Shown here in pieces: positions 38,421 through 47,104 of a stretch of DNA of 64,000 nt (the first letter of the stretch is position 1; the number at the start of each line of letters is the position of its first letter). The position numbers and the translations under genes are program-made. The stretch covers positions 1-64,000 of the forward strand of contig NZ_JAMOIL010000019.1 in assembly GCF_023656415.1 (NCBI RefSeq), given 5' to 3'. Under the pieces are notes generated by a model. It saw nothing but the letters and a program-made list of their open reading frames with translations. It had not been told where the DNA came from and searched no databases. This DNA comes from Nocardioides bruguierae (lineage in GTDB: Bacteria; Actinomycetota; Actinomycetes; Propionibacteriales; Nocardioidaceae).

Positions 38421-39121
38421 GCCGCGGTCGCCTGCCCGCCCGCGTGTACTGGGTCCGACGCGTCGTCGTGCTCGGCGCCGTCGCGCTGCTCGTCGCCGTC
38501 GTCGTGGGCGCGGTCCGGCTCGTCGCCGGGCCCGGCACCACCGAGCAGGCCCAGCAGGTCTCGGCGGGCACGGAGGCGGGCACGTCCGCGAGCGCCGATC
38601 CCAGCGCCGACCCCTCCGCCGACGCCACCGCCGACGCCACCGCGAGCGCGGGCCAGAGCACGGGCCAGCGCAAGAAGAAGCGCACGGCCACCGCCACGCC
38701 CACGCCGACCCCCGCGGAGCCCGAGGGCACCTGCGAGGACAGCCAGGTGGTCGTGACCCCGACCGTCGGCACCGTCTACGCGGGCGCCGGCGCCACGTTC
38801 ACCCTCGAGCTGAGCACCCGCAAGGTGGCCGCCTGCTGGTTCGACGTCTCCCCGCGCACGGTCGTGGTGAAGGTCAGCGACGACGACGGGGAGGTGTGGT
38901 CGACCCGTGAGTGCCGCCGCGCCCTGACCGACCTCTCGGTCAGCCGCCTGGCGGTGCGACGCGACTCCACGACGCCGGTGTCCCTCGCCTGGAGCGGCCG
39001 GGAGTCCGACGAGGGCTGCACGGTCAGCACCGACTGGGCCGAGCCGGGGGAGTACGAGCTCCAGGCGGCGTCGCTGGGCGGCGAGGCCGGCAGCACCACG
39101 TTCACCATCACCACGCCCTGA
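38417..39121 (+). CDS. Membrane-anchored extracytoplasmic beta-domain protein
   Basis: Function not recognised. The 234-aa protein has a basic start, one membrane helix (about residues 15-37), a low-complexity Ala/Asp/Ser/Thr spacer (about 45-105) with a KKKR cluster, and a compact beta-rich C-terminal domain (about 108-234) with four Cys, probably two disulphides, of DUF4232-like or Ig-like shape. It is translated from GTG 38417, 4 nt overlapping the leader ORF, with CGGAGGG as ribosome binding site. The next gene, an enoyl-CoA hydratase, begins 55 nt after the stop. Confidence 0.7.
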   Translation: MSRGRLPARVYWVRRVVVLGAVALLVAVVVGAVRLVAGPGTTEQAQQVSAGTEAGTSASADPSADPSADATADATASAGQSTGQRKKKRTATATPTPTPAEPEGTCEDSQVVVTPTVGTVYAGAGATFTLELSTRKVAACWFDVSPRTVVVKVSDDDGEVWSTRECRRALTDLSVSRLAVRRDSTTPVSLAWSGRESDEGCTVSTDWAEPGEYELQAASLGGEAGSTTFTITTP

Positions 39122-39176
39122 CCGGCGAGCAGCCGGCGACCGCCCGGCGCCGGCCGGGCCCCACCGAGGAGCACCC

Positions 39177-39947
39177 GTGAGCGGACCCGTCGAGTACGAC
39201 CTGCAGGCCGGCTGCGCCCGCTTGACCCTCAGCGCCCCCGACCGGGGCAACGCCCTCGACGCCGCCTCGGCCGGTGCGCTGCTGGCCGCCGTGCAGCAGG
39301 CCGGGCGCGACGGCGCGCGGGTGATCCTGCTGCGCGCCCAGGGGCGCTTCTTCTGCGTGGGTGGCGACCTCGCCGCCTTCGCGGGCTCCGACGACGTGGG
39401 CGGCTACGTCGACGACCTGGCCGAGACGCTGCACCGCACGGTCTCCGAGCTGACCCGCAGCCCCGCCGTCGTCGTCTCCGCCGTGCAGGGCGCGGCGGCC
39501 GGTGCCGGGTTCCCGCTGGCCGCGGCGGCCGACGTCGTCCTCGCGGCCCGCTCCGCCTCCTTCGGCCTCGGCTACGGCCGCGTCGGTCTCTCCGTCGACG
39601 GCGGCACCACCCTGCTCACCCAGACCCTCGGCCTGCACCGCACGCTGCGGCTGGCGCTGCTGGGAGACCGGCTCACCGCCGCCGAGGCGCACGACGCCGG
39701 CCTCGTCGCCCGCGTCGTCGAGGACGACGGCCTGGACGCCGCGTCCGAGGAGGTGGTCGCCTCCCTGCTGGCCGGCTCGGCGAGCGCCGCGGCCCGCACG
39801 AAGGCCCTGCTGCGCGAGGGCCTGGGGGTGGTGCCCGAGGCGCTCATGCGCGAGGAGACGTTGGCCATCCGCGCCCTCGTGGAGAGCCCGGACGGTCGGG
39901 AGGGCGTGCGCGCGTTCCTGGCCAAGGAGCCGCCGGCGTTCGGCTGA
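39177..39947 (+). CDS. Enoyl-CoA hydratase/isomerase family protein
   Basis: A 256-aa crotonase-fold protein that hydrates or isomerises acyl-CoA. The oxyanion-hole elements are GRFFCVGGDLAAF and VQGAAAGAGFPLAAAADVVLA. The catalytic Glu pair of classic hydratases (usually in the LPG..GG and GxxAE regions) is not clear; the equivalent segment reads YGRVGLSVDGGTTLL, so an isomerase or other activity is possible. GTG 39177 has a GAGGAGC ribosome binding site. It converges with the TetR gene (stops 26 nt apart). Confidence 0.85.
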   Translation: MSGPVEYDLQAGCARLTLSAPDRGNALDAASAGALLAAVQQAGRDGARVILLRAQGRFFCVGGDLAAFAGSDDVGGYVDDLAETLHRTVSELTRSPAVVVSAVQGAAAGAGFPLAAAADVVLAARSASFGLGYGRVGLSVDGGTTLLTQTLGLHRTLRLALLGDRLTAAEAHDAGLVARVVEDDGLDAASEEVVASLLAGSASAAARTKALLREGLGVVPEALMREETLAIRALVESPDGREGVRAFLAKEPPAFG

Positions 39948-39973
39948 GCGCCCGGCCGCGGGAGACGTCCTCG

Positions 39974-40585
39974 TCAGTCCGCGGCTGCGGCCAGGACAGC
40001 GGTGAGGTACGGGGCGACCAGCGCGGCCAGCTCGTCCTCGTCGGCGTCCTGCGGCACGGCGCGCCGCAGGACCAGGAGCATCAGCGAGCCGTGCACGAGG
40101 TCGCCGAGCAGGTCGGTGGAGAGGCCGACGGGCTCGCCGCGCTCCAGGGCCCGGCGACGGATGAGGTCGATGGCCTCCACGGGGGCCGGGTCGACCGTGG
40201 CGCCGACCGGCGGTGCGGCCTCGGCCGGTCCGCCGTCGGGGGCGGCGGGCAGCGCGTCGAGCGCCAGTCGGTGCCGGACGAGGGTGGCCGGCTGCGACCA
40301 CGACTGGAGCAGCCCCACCATCAGCGCGCTGAGGTCGCCGGCGAAGGAGCCGGTGTCCTCCGGGTCGGGCTCGACCACCGAGGAGGCCACCGCGTCGGCC
40401 AGCAGGCGCTCCTTGTCCTGCCAGCGCAGGTAGATCGACGACTTGCCCACGCCGGCGCGGCGGGCCACGCCGTTGAGGCTGAAGCCGGCCCGACCGTAGG
40501 CGGCGTACTCCGCGACCGCGGCACGCATGATACGCTCGTCCGCCCCGACTTCGCGCGGGCGCCCCACCGACCTGACCTGGCTCAT
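39974..40585 (-). CDS. TetR-family transcriptional regulator
   Basis: A 203-aa repressor-type protein. The N-terminal helix-turn-helix (about residues 12-60) has FSLNGVARRAGVGKSSIYLRWQDKERL, the classic TetR recognition helix. The C-terminal ligand domain is divergent, so the inducer is unknown. ATG 40585 gives a normal TetR N-terminus; a TACCTT hexamer on the reverse strand is about 17 nt upstream. It converges with the enoyl-CoA hydratase gene, which may be a target along with unseen operons. Confidence 0.9.
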   Translation of the reverse strand: MSQVRSVGRPREVGADERIMRAAVAEYAAYGRAGFSLNGVARRAGVGKSSIYLRWQDKERLLADAVASSVVEPDPEDTGSFAGDLSALMVGLLQSWSQPATLVRHRLALDALPAAPDGGPAEAAPPVGATVDPAPVEAIDLIRRRALERGEPVGLSTDLLGDLVHGSLMLLVLRRAVPQDADEDELAALVAPYLTAVLAAAAD

Positions 40586-40798
40586 GCGGCTGATCCTGGC
40601 AGAAGGTAAAGACCCGGGGCGGTTTGTTTCAGTTCCGCCTGCGTCCAGATATGCCGAGGCACCTACCCAGAACCGGGCTCGACCACCGTACGGGCGAGGC
40701 GGTAGCGCACACGCGCGCCTAGCGTCGGCACGCCCCCGCGTCCCGCGGGCGGCAGGACGACGGGCGCCGTGCACGTGCGGCGCAGGAGGGGGCGGACC

Positions 40799-41065
40799 GT
40801 GCCCGAGGAGCACAGCAGCAGCATCAAGGACCCGGAGCTGTACGAGTCGCTGCGGGAGGACGGCGCTTCCAAGCAGAAGGCCGCCCGGATCGCCAACGCG
40901 GCCGCGGCCTCGAGCCGCGAGGAGGTCGGGTCCCGCGGTGGTGGGTCGGGCAGCTACGAGGACTGGACGGTCGAGCAGCTGCGCGAGCGGGCCCGGGAGC
41001 TGGACGTGGAGGGGCGTTCCTCCATGACCAAGGACGAGCTGGTGGAGGCCTTGCGCGAACAGTGA
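40799..41065 (+). CDS. Small DUF7218/Rho-N-like protein
   Basis: The 88-aa protein has two parts: an N-terminal [28 protein letters not shown] element of the DUF7218 type, a Gly/Ser hinge, and a C-terminal Rho-N/SAP-like helical motif [17 protein letters not shown]...[10 protein letters not shown] that often binds nucleic acid. The family is widespread in Actinobacteria with no assigned role. GTG 40799 follows a strong GGAGGGGG ribosome binding site. Palindromes follow its stop. Confidence 0.75.
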   Translation: MPEEHSSSIKDPELYESLREDGASKQKAARIANAAAASSREEVGSRGGGSGSYEDWTVEQLRERARELDVEGRSSMTKDELVEALREQ

Positions 41066-41069
41066 GTCA

Positions 41070-41136
41070 CTGGTCCGGACCAGGGACCGAGGTCCCACGG
41101 ACACCGGGCAGGACGCCCTCGCCCGTCCGGGCGAGG
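41070..41136. terminator. Cluster of perfect palindromes after the small gene
   Basis: CTGGTCCGGACCAG (41070-41083), GGGACC-GA-GGTCCC (41083-41096) and CCTCGCCCG-TC-CGGGCGAGG (41117-41136) stand in a row. The last is a likely terminator; the first two could be operators. Confidence 0.6.
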
Positions 41137-41301
41137 CGCGTGACGTGCGGGCCTCGATGACGTATGACTGTGCGGCAGGTCGTCCGCGGTGGACCGGGCA
41201 ACTTTGCACAAGCGTTCGACATACAGAATATTTACATTTGTGGGGTCACCTCCGCGGGTGAAACCCTCCTCGGCGTCTGTGCTGCGACCCCTCTCGGGGG
41301 C

Positions 41302-41307
41302 TACGTT
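41302..41307 (+). promoter_or_regulatory. -10 hexamer TACGTT of the LuxR gene
   Basis: TACGTT is 6 nt before GTG 41314. The 100 bp upstream include an unusually AT-rich block (about 41205-41240) that could hold activator sites. Confidence 0.45.
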
Positions 41308-41313
41308 CTAGTG

Positions 41314-42072
41314 GTGAGTGCCAACCGACCTGTTCGCGTCGCGCTCATCGACAACTTCGAGGTTTCGTCGGTGGGTCTGCGTTCCATGCTGACCTCCTAC
41401 ACCTCGCGCGTGGTGCTCCTCGACCCTCGCGCGGCCCTGGAGAGGCCGACGACCGTCGACGTCGTGCTCTACGAGCCGGCCCGGCAGACGCCGACCTCCC
41501 AGGCGATGCTCCGTGACCTGGTGCGCGGCTCCGGTGCCGTGGCCGCGATCTACTCGTGGCGCGACCCGGACGGCGACTCGGTGCGCGGCAGCTTCGCCAT
41601 CCACCTCTCGAAGGCCATGCCGGTCTCCGACCTGGTGGCCTCCGTGGAGGCGTTGCGCGACGGCGGCGAGGTCGCCTCGCTGCGGCGCATCCCGGCCGAC
41701 CCCGGTCCGCTGTCCGTCATCGACCAGACGGTCGACGGCGCGCACGACCTGACCCCGCGCGAGGCCGAGATCCTCTCGCTGGTCACCCAGGGGCTGACCA
41801 ACTCCGAGATCGGGGCGCGGCTCTACCTGAGCATCAACTCGGTCAAGACCTACATCCGTGCGGCCTACCGCAAGATCGACGTGACCCGTCGCGCTCAGGC
41901 CGTGGCCTGGGGCATGGAGCACGGGCTGGCCCCGCTGGCCGAGATCCGCGGGCCGGAGGCTGCGCCCGGCGACGCGTCCCCGAATGCCTCCACGGCCGTC
42001 GCCGAGGCCCGCCGGCACGCGGTGGAGGCGCTCGGCCAGGAGCCGGTCGCCGAGCAGGCGGGCTCGCTGTGA
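41314..42072 (+). CDS. LuxR-type regulator with pseudo-receiver domain
   Basis: A 252-aa regulator. The N-terminal 115 residues fold like a receiver (VRVALIDNFEVSSVGL) but the acidic pocket is reduced to one Asp, and the phosphoacceptor strand reads DVVLYEPAR, without the usual Asp. It therefore probably does not take phosphate from a kinase. The C-terminal LuxR helix-turn-helix is intact (LTPREAEILSLVTQGLTNSEIG, SVKTYIRAAYRKI). The last 45 residues are an Ala/Glu tail. No sensor kinase is nearby. Confidence 0.85.
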   Translation: MSANRPVRVALIDNFEVSSVGLRSMLTSYTSRVVLLDPRAALERPTTVDVVLYEPARQTPTSQAMLRDLVRGSGAVAAIYSWRDPDGDSVRGSFAIHLSKAMPVSDLVASVEALRDGGEVASLRRIPADPGPLSVIDQTVDGAHDLTPREAEILSLVTQGLTNSEIGARLYLSINSVKTYIRAAYRKIDVTRRAQAVAWGMEHGLAPLAEIRGPEAAPGDASPNASTAVAEARRHAVEALGQEPVAEQAGSL

Positions 42073-42250
42073 GTCCGCTTTCCTGACCCGCCTGTCGCGG
42101 AGCCTCATTCGTTCAGACGAGACCCGAGCGGGTGAGTTTCGCGGCGGACGAGGCGCCGCTACTGTGGCGCCACGGCCCACCGATTCCACCGGCCTCGGGT
42201 GAGACATCACCGGACAACGGGTGGAGGGCCACGCGGCTCTGCCGCAGCCC

Positions 42251-42285
42251 TCGGCGGGCCCCGAACCGTACTCGGGGCCCGCCGA
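42251..42285. terminator. Bidirectional hairpin between luxR-type and iclR-type genes
   Basis: Perfect 14-bp stem (42251-42264 with 42272-42285), 7-nt loop, between convergent genes. The rest of 42073-42350 holds no gene; a small inverted repeat AGTGGA-N4-TCCACT is near 42334-42349. Confidence 0.75.
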
Positions 42286-42351
42286 CCAGGCTGGGATCTC
42301 TCGACAGGTACCCCGCCTCCCGGCGTTCTAATCAGTGGATCAGTCCACTTC

Positions 42352-43116
42352 TCAGCCGCGCCGCCGCATGCGCTCCGTGAGGGCGTGCGCCTCGCGCAGC
42401 AGCAGCCTGCCCAGCTCGGGGCGGCGAGCGTCCTCGAAACGGTGCTCGACACCGGTGAGCGAGAGCGCGGCCACGGGCCGCTCGTGCAGGTCGAAGACGG
42501 CGGCGGCCATGCCCCACGAGCCCCGCACGACGAGCCCGGGGTTGGTCGCCCAGCCCTCGCGCCGGGTCCGCTCCAGCAGCGCGCGCAGCGGCGCCGGGGC
42601 GTGCTGCTCGCCGTGCTCGGCCACCAGGTCGACGCGCGAGAGGTAGTCGTCGATCTCGTCCTCGGGCAGGTGCGCGAGCACCGCGATGCCGGCCGAGACC
42701 ACGCCGAGCGGGAAGCGGGAGCCCTCGTGCAGCACGTGGCTGCGCAGCGGGAAGCTGCCGTCCTCGCGCACCAGGCAGACGGTCTCCTCCCCGCGGCGCA
42801 CCGAGAAGAAGGCGCTCTCGCCGGTGGCGTCGGCCAGGCGGCGCACGAACGGCTGGGCCAGGGCGGTCACGTCGTAGCGGCGCGCGGCGGCCGCGCCGAG
42901 CAGGTACAGCTCGGGGCCCACGTGCCAGTCGCCGGTGCCGGGGTCCCGGTCGGCCAGCCCGGTCTCGGCCAGTGCGGTCAGCAGGCGGTGGGTCGTGGCG
43001 CGGGGCAGGCCCGCCGCGCGGGCGAGGGCGGAGGTGCCCGCCCCGTCCGGCTCCGCCCCCGCGAGGGCGCGCAGGACGGCGGCGGTGCGGCCGACGCCGT
43101 CCACGGGGGTGTCCAC
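42352..43116 (-). CDS. IclR-family transcriptional regulator
   Basis: A 254-aa regulator with an N-terminal winged helix-turn-helix (TSALARAAGLPRATTHRLLTALAE, about residues 28-52) and the C-terminal IclR ligand domain (about 75-250). It faces away from the 3-oxoacid CoA-transferase genes, so it probably controls them in response to an aromatic or keto-acid metabolite. GTG 43116 is 7 nt after TACCGT on the reverse strand. Confidence 0.9.
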   Translation of the reverse strand: MDTPVDGVGRTAAVLRALAGAEPDGAGTSALARAAGLPRATTHRLLTALAETGLADRDPGTGDWHVGPELYLLGAAAARRYDVTALAQPFVRRLADATGESAFFSVRRGEETVCLVREDGSFPLRSHVLHEGSRFPLGVVSAGIAVLAHLPEDEIDDYLSRVDLVAEHGEQHAPAPLRALLERTRREGWATNPGLVVRGSWGMAAAVFDLHERPVAALSLTGVEHRFEDARRPELGRLLLREAHALTERMRRRG

Positions 43117-43187
43117 TCACCGAACGGTAGCGGCTGGCGCTGCTCACTCACAGGCCAATCCGAGGCCGCCTGCCGGACGGCCGTTGA

Positions 43188-43203
43188 CGTGACCGCCGTC
43201 ACG
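43188..43203. promoter_or_regulatory. Candidate operator CGTGAC-N4-GTCACG
   Basis: A perfect 6-bp inverted repeat with CGCC spacer, 16 bp before the CoA-transferase ATG and in the iclR/CoA-transferase divergent space. It is a candidate IclR-type site only. Confidence 0.35.
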
Positions 43204-43219
43204 GGGCTGGACTCGACGC

Positions 43220-44017
43220 ATGGACAAGGTGGTCTCCTCCGCGGCCGAGGCCGTGACGTGCGTCGAGCCCGGCGCGACCCTCGCGGTCGGCGGGTTCGGT
43301 CTGTGCGGCATCCCCTCGGTGCTCATCAACGCCCTGCTCGAGGCCGGCGTCGACGATCTCGAGGTCGTCTCCAACAACGCCGGCGTGGACGACTGGGGCC
43401 TGGGGCTCCTGCTCGCCGCCGGCAGGCTGCGCCGCGTCGTGGCCTCCTACGTGGGCGAGAACAAGGAGTTCGCGCGGCAGTACCTCTCCGGCGAGCTGGA
43501 GGTGGAGCTGACCCCGCAGGGCACGCTCGCCGAGCGGATGCGCGCCGGCGGCACCGGCATCCCCGCCTTCTACACCGCCACCGGCGTGGGCACCCAGGTC
43601 GCCGAGGGCGGCCTGCCCTGGCGCTACGACAGCGAGGGCAACGTGGCCGTCGCCAGCCCGCCGAAGCCCACCGCGCGGTTCGACACCCCCGAGGGCGAGA
43701 AGGAGTTCGTGCTCGAGCGGGCGGTCGTCGCCGACGTCGGCCTCGTGCGCGCCTGGAAGGGCGACCGGCACGGCAACCTCGTCTTCCACGCCGCGGCCCG
43801 CAACTTCAACCCGCTCGCGGCGATGTGCGGCCGCTTCACCGTGGCGGAGGTCGAGCACCTCGTCGAGCCCGGCGAGCTGGCCCCCGACGAGGTCCACGTG
43901 CCCGGCGTGTTCGTGCACCGCGTCCTCCCGCTCACCCCCGAGCAGGCGGCCGAGAAGCGGATCGAGAAGCGCACGGTCCGCCCCGCCCACCCCACCGCCG
44001 AGACGGAAGGTGCCTGA
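43220..44017 (+). CDS. 3-oxoacid CoA-transferase subunit A
   Basis: Alpha subunit of a SCOT/PcaI-type transferase that moves CoA from succinyl-CoA to acetoacetate or 3-oxoadipate. The 265-aa protein has the glycine-rich CoA site [17 protein letters not shown] and the conserved YVGENKEF...[28 protein letters not shown]. Subunit B follows after one nucleotide. The IclR gene next door suggests induction by a catabolite, as in aromatic-acid pathways; ketone-body use is the alternative. Confidence 0.92.
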   Translation: MDKVVSSAAEAVTCVEPGATLAVGGFGLCGIPSVLINALLEAGVDDLEVVSNNAGVDDWGLGLLLAAGRLRRVVASYVGENKEFARQYLSGELEVELTPQGTLAERMRAGGTGIPAFYTATGVGTQVAEGGLPWRYDSEGNVAVASPPKPTARFDTPEGEKEFVLERAVVADVGLVRAWKGDRHGNLVFHAAARNFNPLAAMCGRFTVAEVEHLVEPGELAPDEVHVPGVFVHRVLPLTPEQAAEKRIEKRTVRPAHPTAETEGA

Positions 44018-44018
44018 G

Positions 44019-44663
44019 ATGCCCTGGAACCGCGACCAGATGGCCGCCCGCGCGGCCACCGAGCTCAGCGACGGCATGTACGTGAACCTCGGGATCGGCC
44101 TGCCCACCCTCGTCCCGAACTTCGTGGACGACGACGTGGAGCTCGTCCTCCAGAGCGAGAACGGCATCCTCGGCGTGGGCGCCTACCCCGTCGAGGGCAC
44201 CGAGGACCCCGACCTCATCAACGCCGGCAAGGAGACCGTCACCCTGCGGCCCGGGGCTTCCTTCTTCGACTCCGCGCTCAGCTTCGGCATGATCCGCGGC
44301 GGCAAGATCGACGCCGCCATCCTCGGCGCCATGCAGGTCTCGGCCACCGGCGACCTGGCCAACTGGATGATCCCCGGCAAGATGGTCAAGGGCATGGGCG
44401 GGGCGATGGACCTCGTGCACGGCGCCAAGAAGGTGATCGTGCTGATGGAGCACGTCGCCCGCGACGGCAGCCACAAGATCGTCACCGAGTGCTCGCTGCC
44501 CTACACCGGCCGCGGCGTGGTGCAGCGGATCATCACCGACCTCGCCGTCCTCGACGTCACCGACGACGGCCTCGTGCTCGTGGAGCTGGCACCGGACGTG
44601 ACGGAGGAGCAGGTGCGCGAGGCCACCGGCGCCCCGCTGCGCAGCGCCCTGGTCGCCTCCTGA
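44019..44663 (+). CDS. 3-oxoacid CoA-transferase subunit B
   Basis: Beta subunit of the same enzyme, 214 aa. The catalytic glutamate lies in LQSENGILG, and GIGLPTLV plus the [35 protein letters not shown] block are typical. ATG 44019 is 8 nt after GGAAGG; an upstream GTG at 44010 is part of that ribosome binding stretch. Subunits A and B are clearly cotranscribed. Confidence 0.92.
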   Translation: MPWNRDQMAARAATELSDGMYVNLGIGLPTLVPNFVDDDVELVLQSENGILGVGAYPVEGTEDPDLINAGKETVTLRPGASFFDSALSFGMIRGGKIDAAILGAMQVSATGDLANWMIPGKMVKGMGGAMDLVHGAKKVIVLMEHVARDGSHKIVTECSLPYTGRGVVQRIITDLAVLDVTDDGLVLVELAPDVTEEQVREATGAPLRSALVAS

Positions 44664-44706
44664 CCTCCTCGGCCTCCCGGGTGGCGACGCGAGGGAGGGT
44701 GTCGGC

Positions 44707-46386
44707 TCAGCCGGTCTGGTACCGACGCCACCGCCCGGCCGTGGTGCCGTGCTCGCCGATCGCGACCACCCGGACGCGGTGCGTGCCGGGCGCCGGGGCC
44801 GCGAGCACGACACGGCGGACGTCGGGGGAGGCCCGGGTCCGCTCGGCGGTGCCGCCCAGGCGGTAGGCGAGGACCGGCGCCCCGGTGTCGCCCGCGCCGC
44901 GCCAGGCGACCACGACGGAGCCGTCCGCGCGCACCCGGACGCGCGGTCGGCCGGGTCGGGCCGGGCGCAGCGCGTCGCCGCAGCCGGTGACCGAGACCTC
45001 GTAGGAGCCGAGGCTGGCGTAGTCGTCGTAGCCGCCGTCGCTCCAGGAGCCCTCGCCGACGCCGTCGACCAGCAGCACCCAGGCCTCGCCGGCCTCGGGC
45101 ACGGACAGGGTGGCGTCCAGGCCCTCGACCACGCCGCGCGCGGCCGTGGCGGTGGGGGCGGCGGTGACCAGGGGAGAGCCGGGGTCGGTGCTGCGCACCA
45201 GCCGGGCGCGCACGTCGAGGTCGGTGCCGTCGCTCGGCGCCGCCACGCGCACCTGCGCGCCCGCGGCGCAGGTGCCGAGCGCCCAGGCGTCCACGTCGTC
45301 GCTGGTGCCGATCACGCCGGCGGCCACGACGGCCCCGCCGCCGTCCGTGGTGAGGCCGTCCGTGGTGAGGCCGCCCGTGCTGAAGACGGGCGTCGCGTCG
45401 GCGGGCAGCGACGGCGCCTCGTCCGCCCGCAGCCCGAGGCGGCCGACGAGGATCGCGAGGTCGTCCTGGGTGTTGGTCGCACCGGGGTAGTCGCCGCGGC
45501 TCCACTGGGTGAGGGGGCGGTAGTAGCCGACCCCCATGATCGGCGCCCACACCCCCTGGCCGCGCGAGTAGGACGAGGTGGTGTCGCCGTCGTGGGTGAG
45601 ACCGAGGTTGTGGCCGGCCTCGTGCGAGGCGGCCTCGGCCACCGACTTCGCGCTGCCGCCGGTGCCCTGCGGGAAGACCCAGGCGGGCTGGTGCCGCCCG
45701 CCCGTGGCGGCGAAGGTGCCGACGAAGGCCAGGCCGCCGCAGCCGCGCGTGCACAGCTCGGCGTAGGCGCCCACGCTGGGGGTGATGAGCACCCGGGTGC
45801 CGTAGCGGGTGTCGGCCGTGTCCGTGCGCACCAGGGCGTCGGTGCCGGGGTCCTCGGTGGTGACGTCCACGTCGAAGGCCGCGAAGTCCTCCGCGACCCG
45901 GGCCCAGACCTCCTGCACCCGCGCGAGCTCGGCGTCGGAGAAGGCGGGGCCGTCACCGGCCGGGTCCCAGGCCGGGTGCGCGCCCTGCACCGTGAGGCTC
46001 CACGCGCTGCCGATCACCTGCTCCGCGGCGGTGGTGCCGTCGACGTCGAGCAGGATCGTGAGCGCGGCGCCGGGGTTGCTGTGCAGGGCGAACGTGCTCT
46101 CCAGCGGGGCCACCCGGGCGCTCGTGGCGTCGGCGGTCGTCCGCGCCGCGACGGGGGCGGCCGGCTCGGTGTACACGAGCCGCCCGTCGCGCACGGTCGC
46201 GGTCTCGTCCTCGGCGAGCACCTCGTGGGTCGCGGCGACCGACAGCCCCGCGCGGGCCGCGACCGCGGCCAGCGGGTCGCTCGCCGGCTCGGCGCTGCTG
46301 GGCCCGGTGCCGAGCACGCCGAGGGGCGCCGCGAGCGCGGCGGCGGCGAGCCCCGCCACGAGGCGGGGCGGGAACGGCACGGGCAC
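44707..46386 (-). CDS. Secreted metzincin-type zinc metalloprotease
   Basis: A 559-aa exported protease. There is a signal peptide (about residues 1-32, SSAEP cut), a propeptide-like stretch, then a metzincin domain with HEAGHNLGLTHD (His255, Glu256, His259, His265) and the Met-turn PIMGVGYY, which places it near the reprolysin/GEVED-type proteases. A duplicated GLTTDGLTTDG loop follows, then a beta-rich domain and a C-terminal fibronectin-III-like domain (about 470-559). GTG 46386 is 7 nt after GGAGGTG. The targets are likely extracellular proteins. Confidence 0.85.
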   Translation of the reverse strand: MPVPFPPRLVAGLAAAALAAPLGVLGTGPSSAEPASDPLAAVAARAGLSVAATHEVLAEDETATVRDGRLVYTEPAAPVAARTTADATSARVAPLESTFALHSNPGAALTILLDVDGTTAAEQVIGSAWSLTVQGAHPAWDPAGDGPAFSDAELARVQEVWARVAEDFAAFDVDVTTEDPGTDALVRTDTADTRYGTRVLITPSVGAYAELCTRGCGGLAFVGTFAATGGRHQPAWVFPQGTGGSAKSVAEAASHEAGHNLGLTHDGDTTSSYSRGQGVWAPIMGVGYYRPLTQWSRGDYPGATNTQDDLAILVGRLGLRADEAPSLPADATPVFSTGGLTTDGLTTDGGGAVVAAGVIGTSDDVDAWALGTCAAGAQVRVAAPSDGTDLDVRARLVRSTDPGSPLVTAAPTATAARGVVEGLDATLSVPEAGEAWVLLVDGVGEGSWSDGGYDDYASLGSYEVSVTGCGDALRPARPGRPRVRVRADGSVVVAWRGAGDTGAPVLAYRLGGTAERTRASPDVRRVVLAAPAPGTHRVRVVAIGEHGTTAGRWRRYQTG

Positions 46387-46558
46387 GGATCAACACCTCC
46401 GGGGCGTTGATCGGCCCCGGGGCGTGCCGGTGCAGGCGGGCACGGACAAGATCCGGCCAAGGACGGTGCAGGAACGGTGAAGGCGGGGGCCGGACGGCCC
46501 GGGGACGCGGGGCGCCGGGCCCGCCGCGTCCGGGACGGGTGGACCTGCGTCCACCGAG

Positions 46559-46631
46559 TAGGCCCTGTCGGTCTCGAACCGACGACCAGCGGATTAAAAG
46601 TCCGATGCTCTACCAACTGAGCTAAGGGCCC
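46559..46631 (-). tRNA. tRNA-Lys (UUU)
   Basis: A 73-nt cloverleaf on the reverse strand: acceptor stem GGGCCCT pairing with AGGGCCT, D-loop AGCTCAGTTGGTAGAGC, anticodon loop CTTTTAA (anticodon UUU) and T-arm GTCGGTTCGAGACCGAC. CCA is not encoded. It stands alone between the metalloprotease gene and a damaged small ORF. AAA is a rare codon in this high-GC DNA. Confidence 0.95.
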
Positions 46632-46718
46632 GGGGTCGGCCAGGCCGACGGCGTCAGGGTAACCAGCGGGCACCCGCGCGCCCGCATCCGCCTGCGCCGC
46701 GGGGCCGCCCGCGCGGGG

Positions 46719-46833
46719 TCAGGCGAAGAGCAGCCAGAGCACCAGGAGCGCGGCGAGCACGACCCCCACCACCACCAGGGTCACGAGGTGGAGACGGGCG
46801 GGGCCGGCGCTGCTGGTCGAGGGGGGGGGGCAT
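46719..46833 (-). pseudogene. Small single-helix membrane protein ORF broken by a C10 tract
   Basis: From 46820 to the stop at 46721-46719 the reverse strand reads STSSAGPARLHLV followed by a strong hydrophobic helix and LLFA. The ATG at 46833-46831 with GGAGAG in front is out of frame by one base, because ten C follow it (46830-46821); nine or twelve C would give a 37- or 38-aa membrane peptide. It may be a sequencing error, a slippage-controlled gene or a true frameshift. Confidence 0.5.
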
Positions 46834-47054
46834 GGCTCTCCGTGAGTCAGGTGGTCGGGTCGGGCGTCGCCGGAACCATGTCAAGACGCCACTGCTGACG
46901 GATACCCCCTGCCGCACCCTCGGACATCCCCGGACATCGCCCGTTCGGGCGAGGGCGTCCGGGGTGTCCGTGACCGGCGCCGCACGGCCGCACCTCCGGG
47001 TGAGCCCGTCCGGGCGAGGCCGTCGGGGTGGGACGACCCGGCGTGGGCCCGACC

Positions 47055-47060
47055 TAGCGT
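47055..47060 (+). promoter_or_regulatory. -10 hexamer TAGCGT of the F420-type oxidoreductase
   Basis: TAGCGT lies 44 nt before GTG 47105, giving a short 5' UTR with a GAGAGGA ribosome binding site. The rest of 46834-47050 contains no gene. Confidence 0.45.
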
Positions 47061-47104
47061 CGACGGCGTCCAGCCATCGACCCGTCCCCAGCGAGAGGAC
47101 CCTC

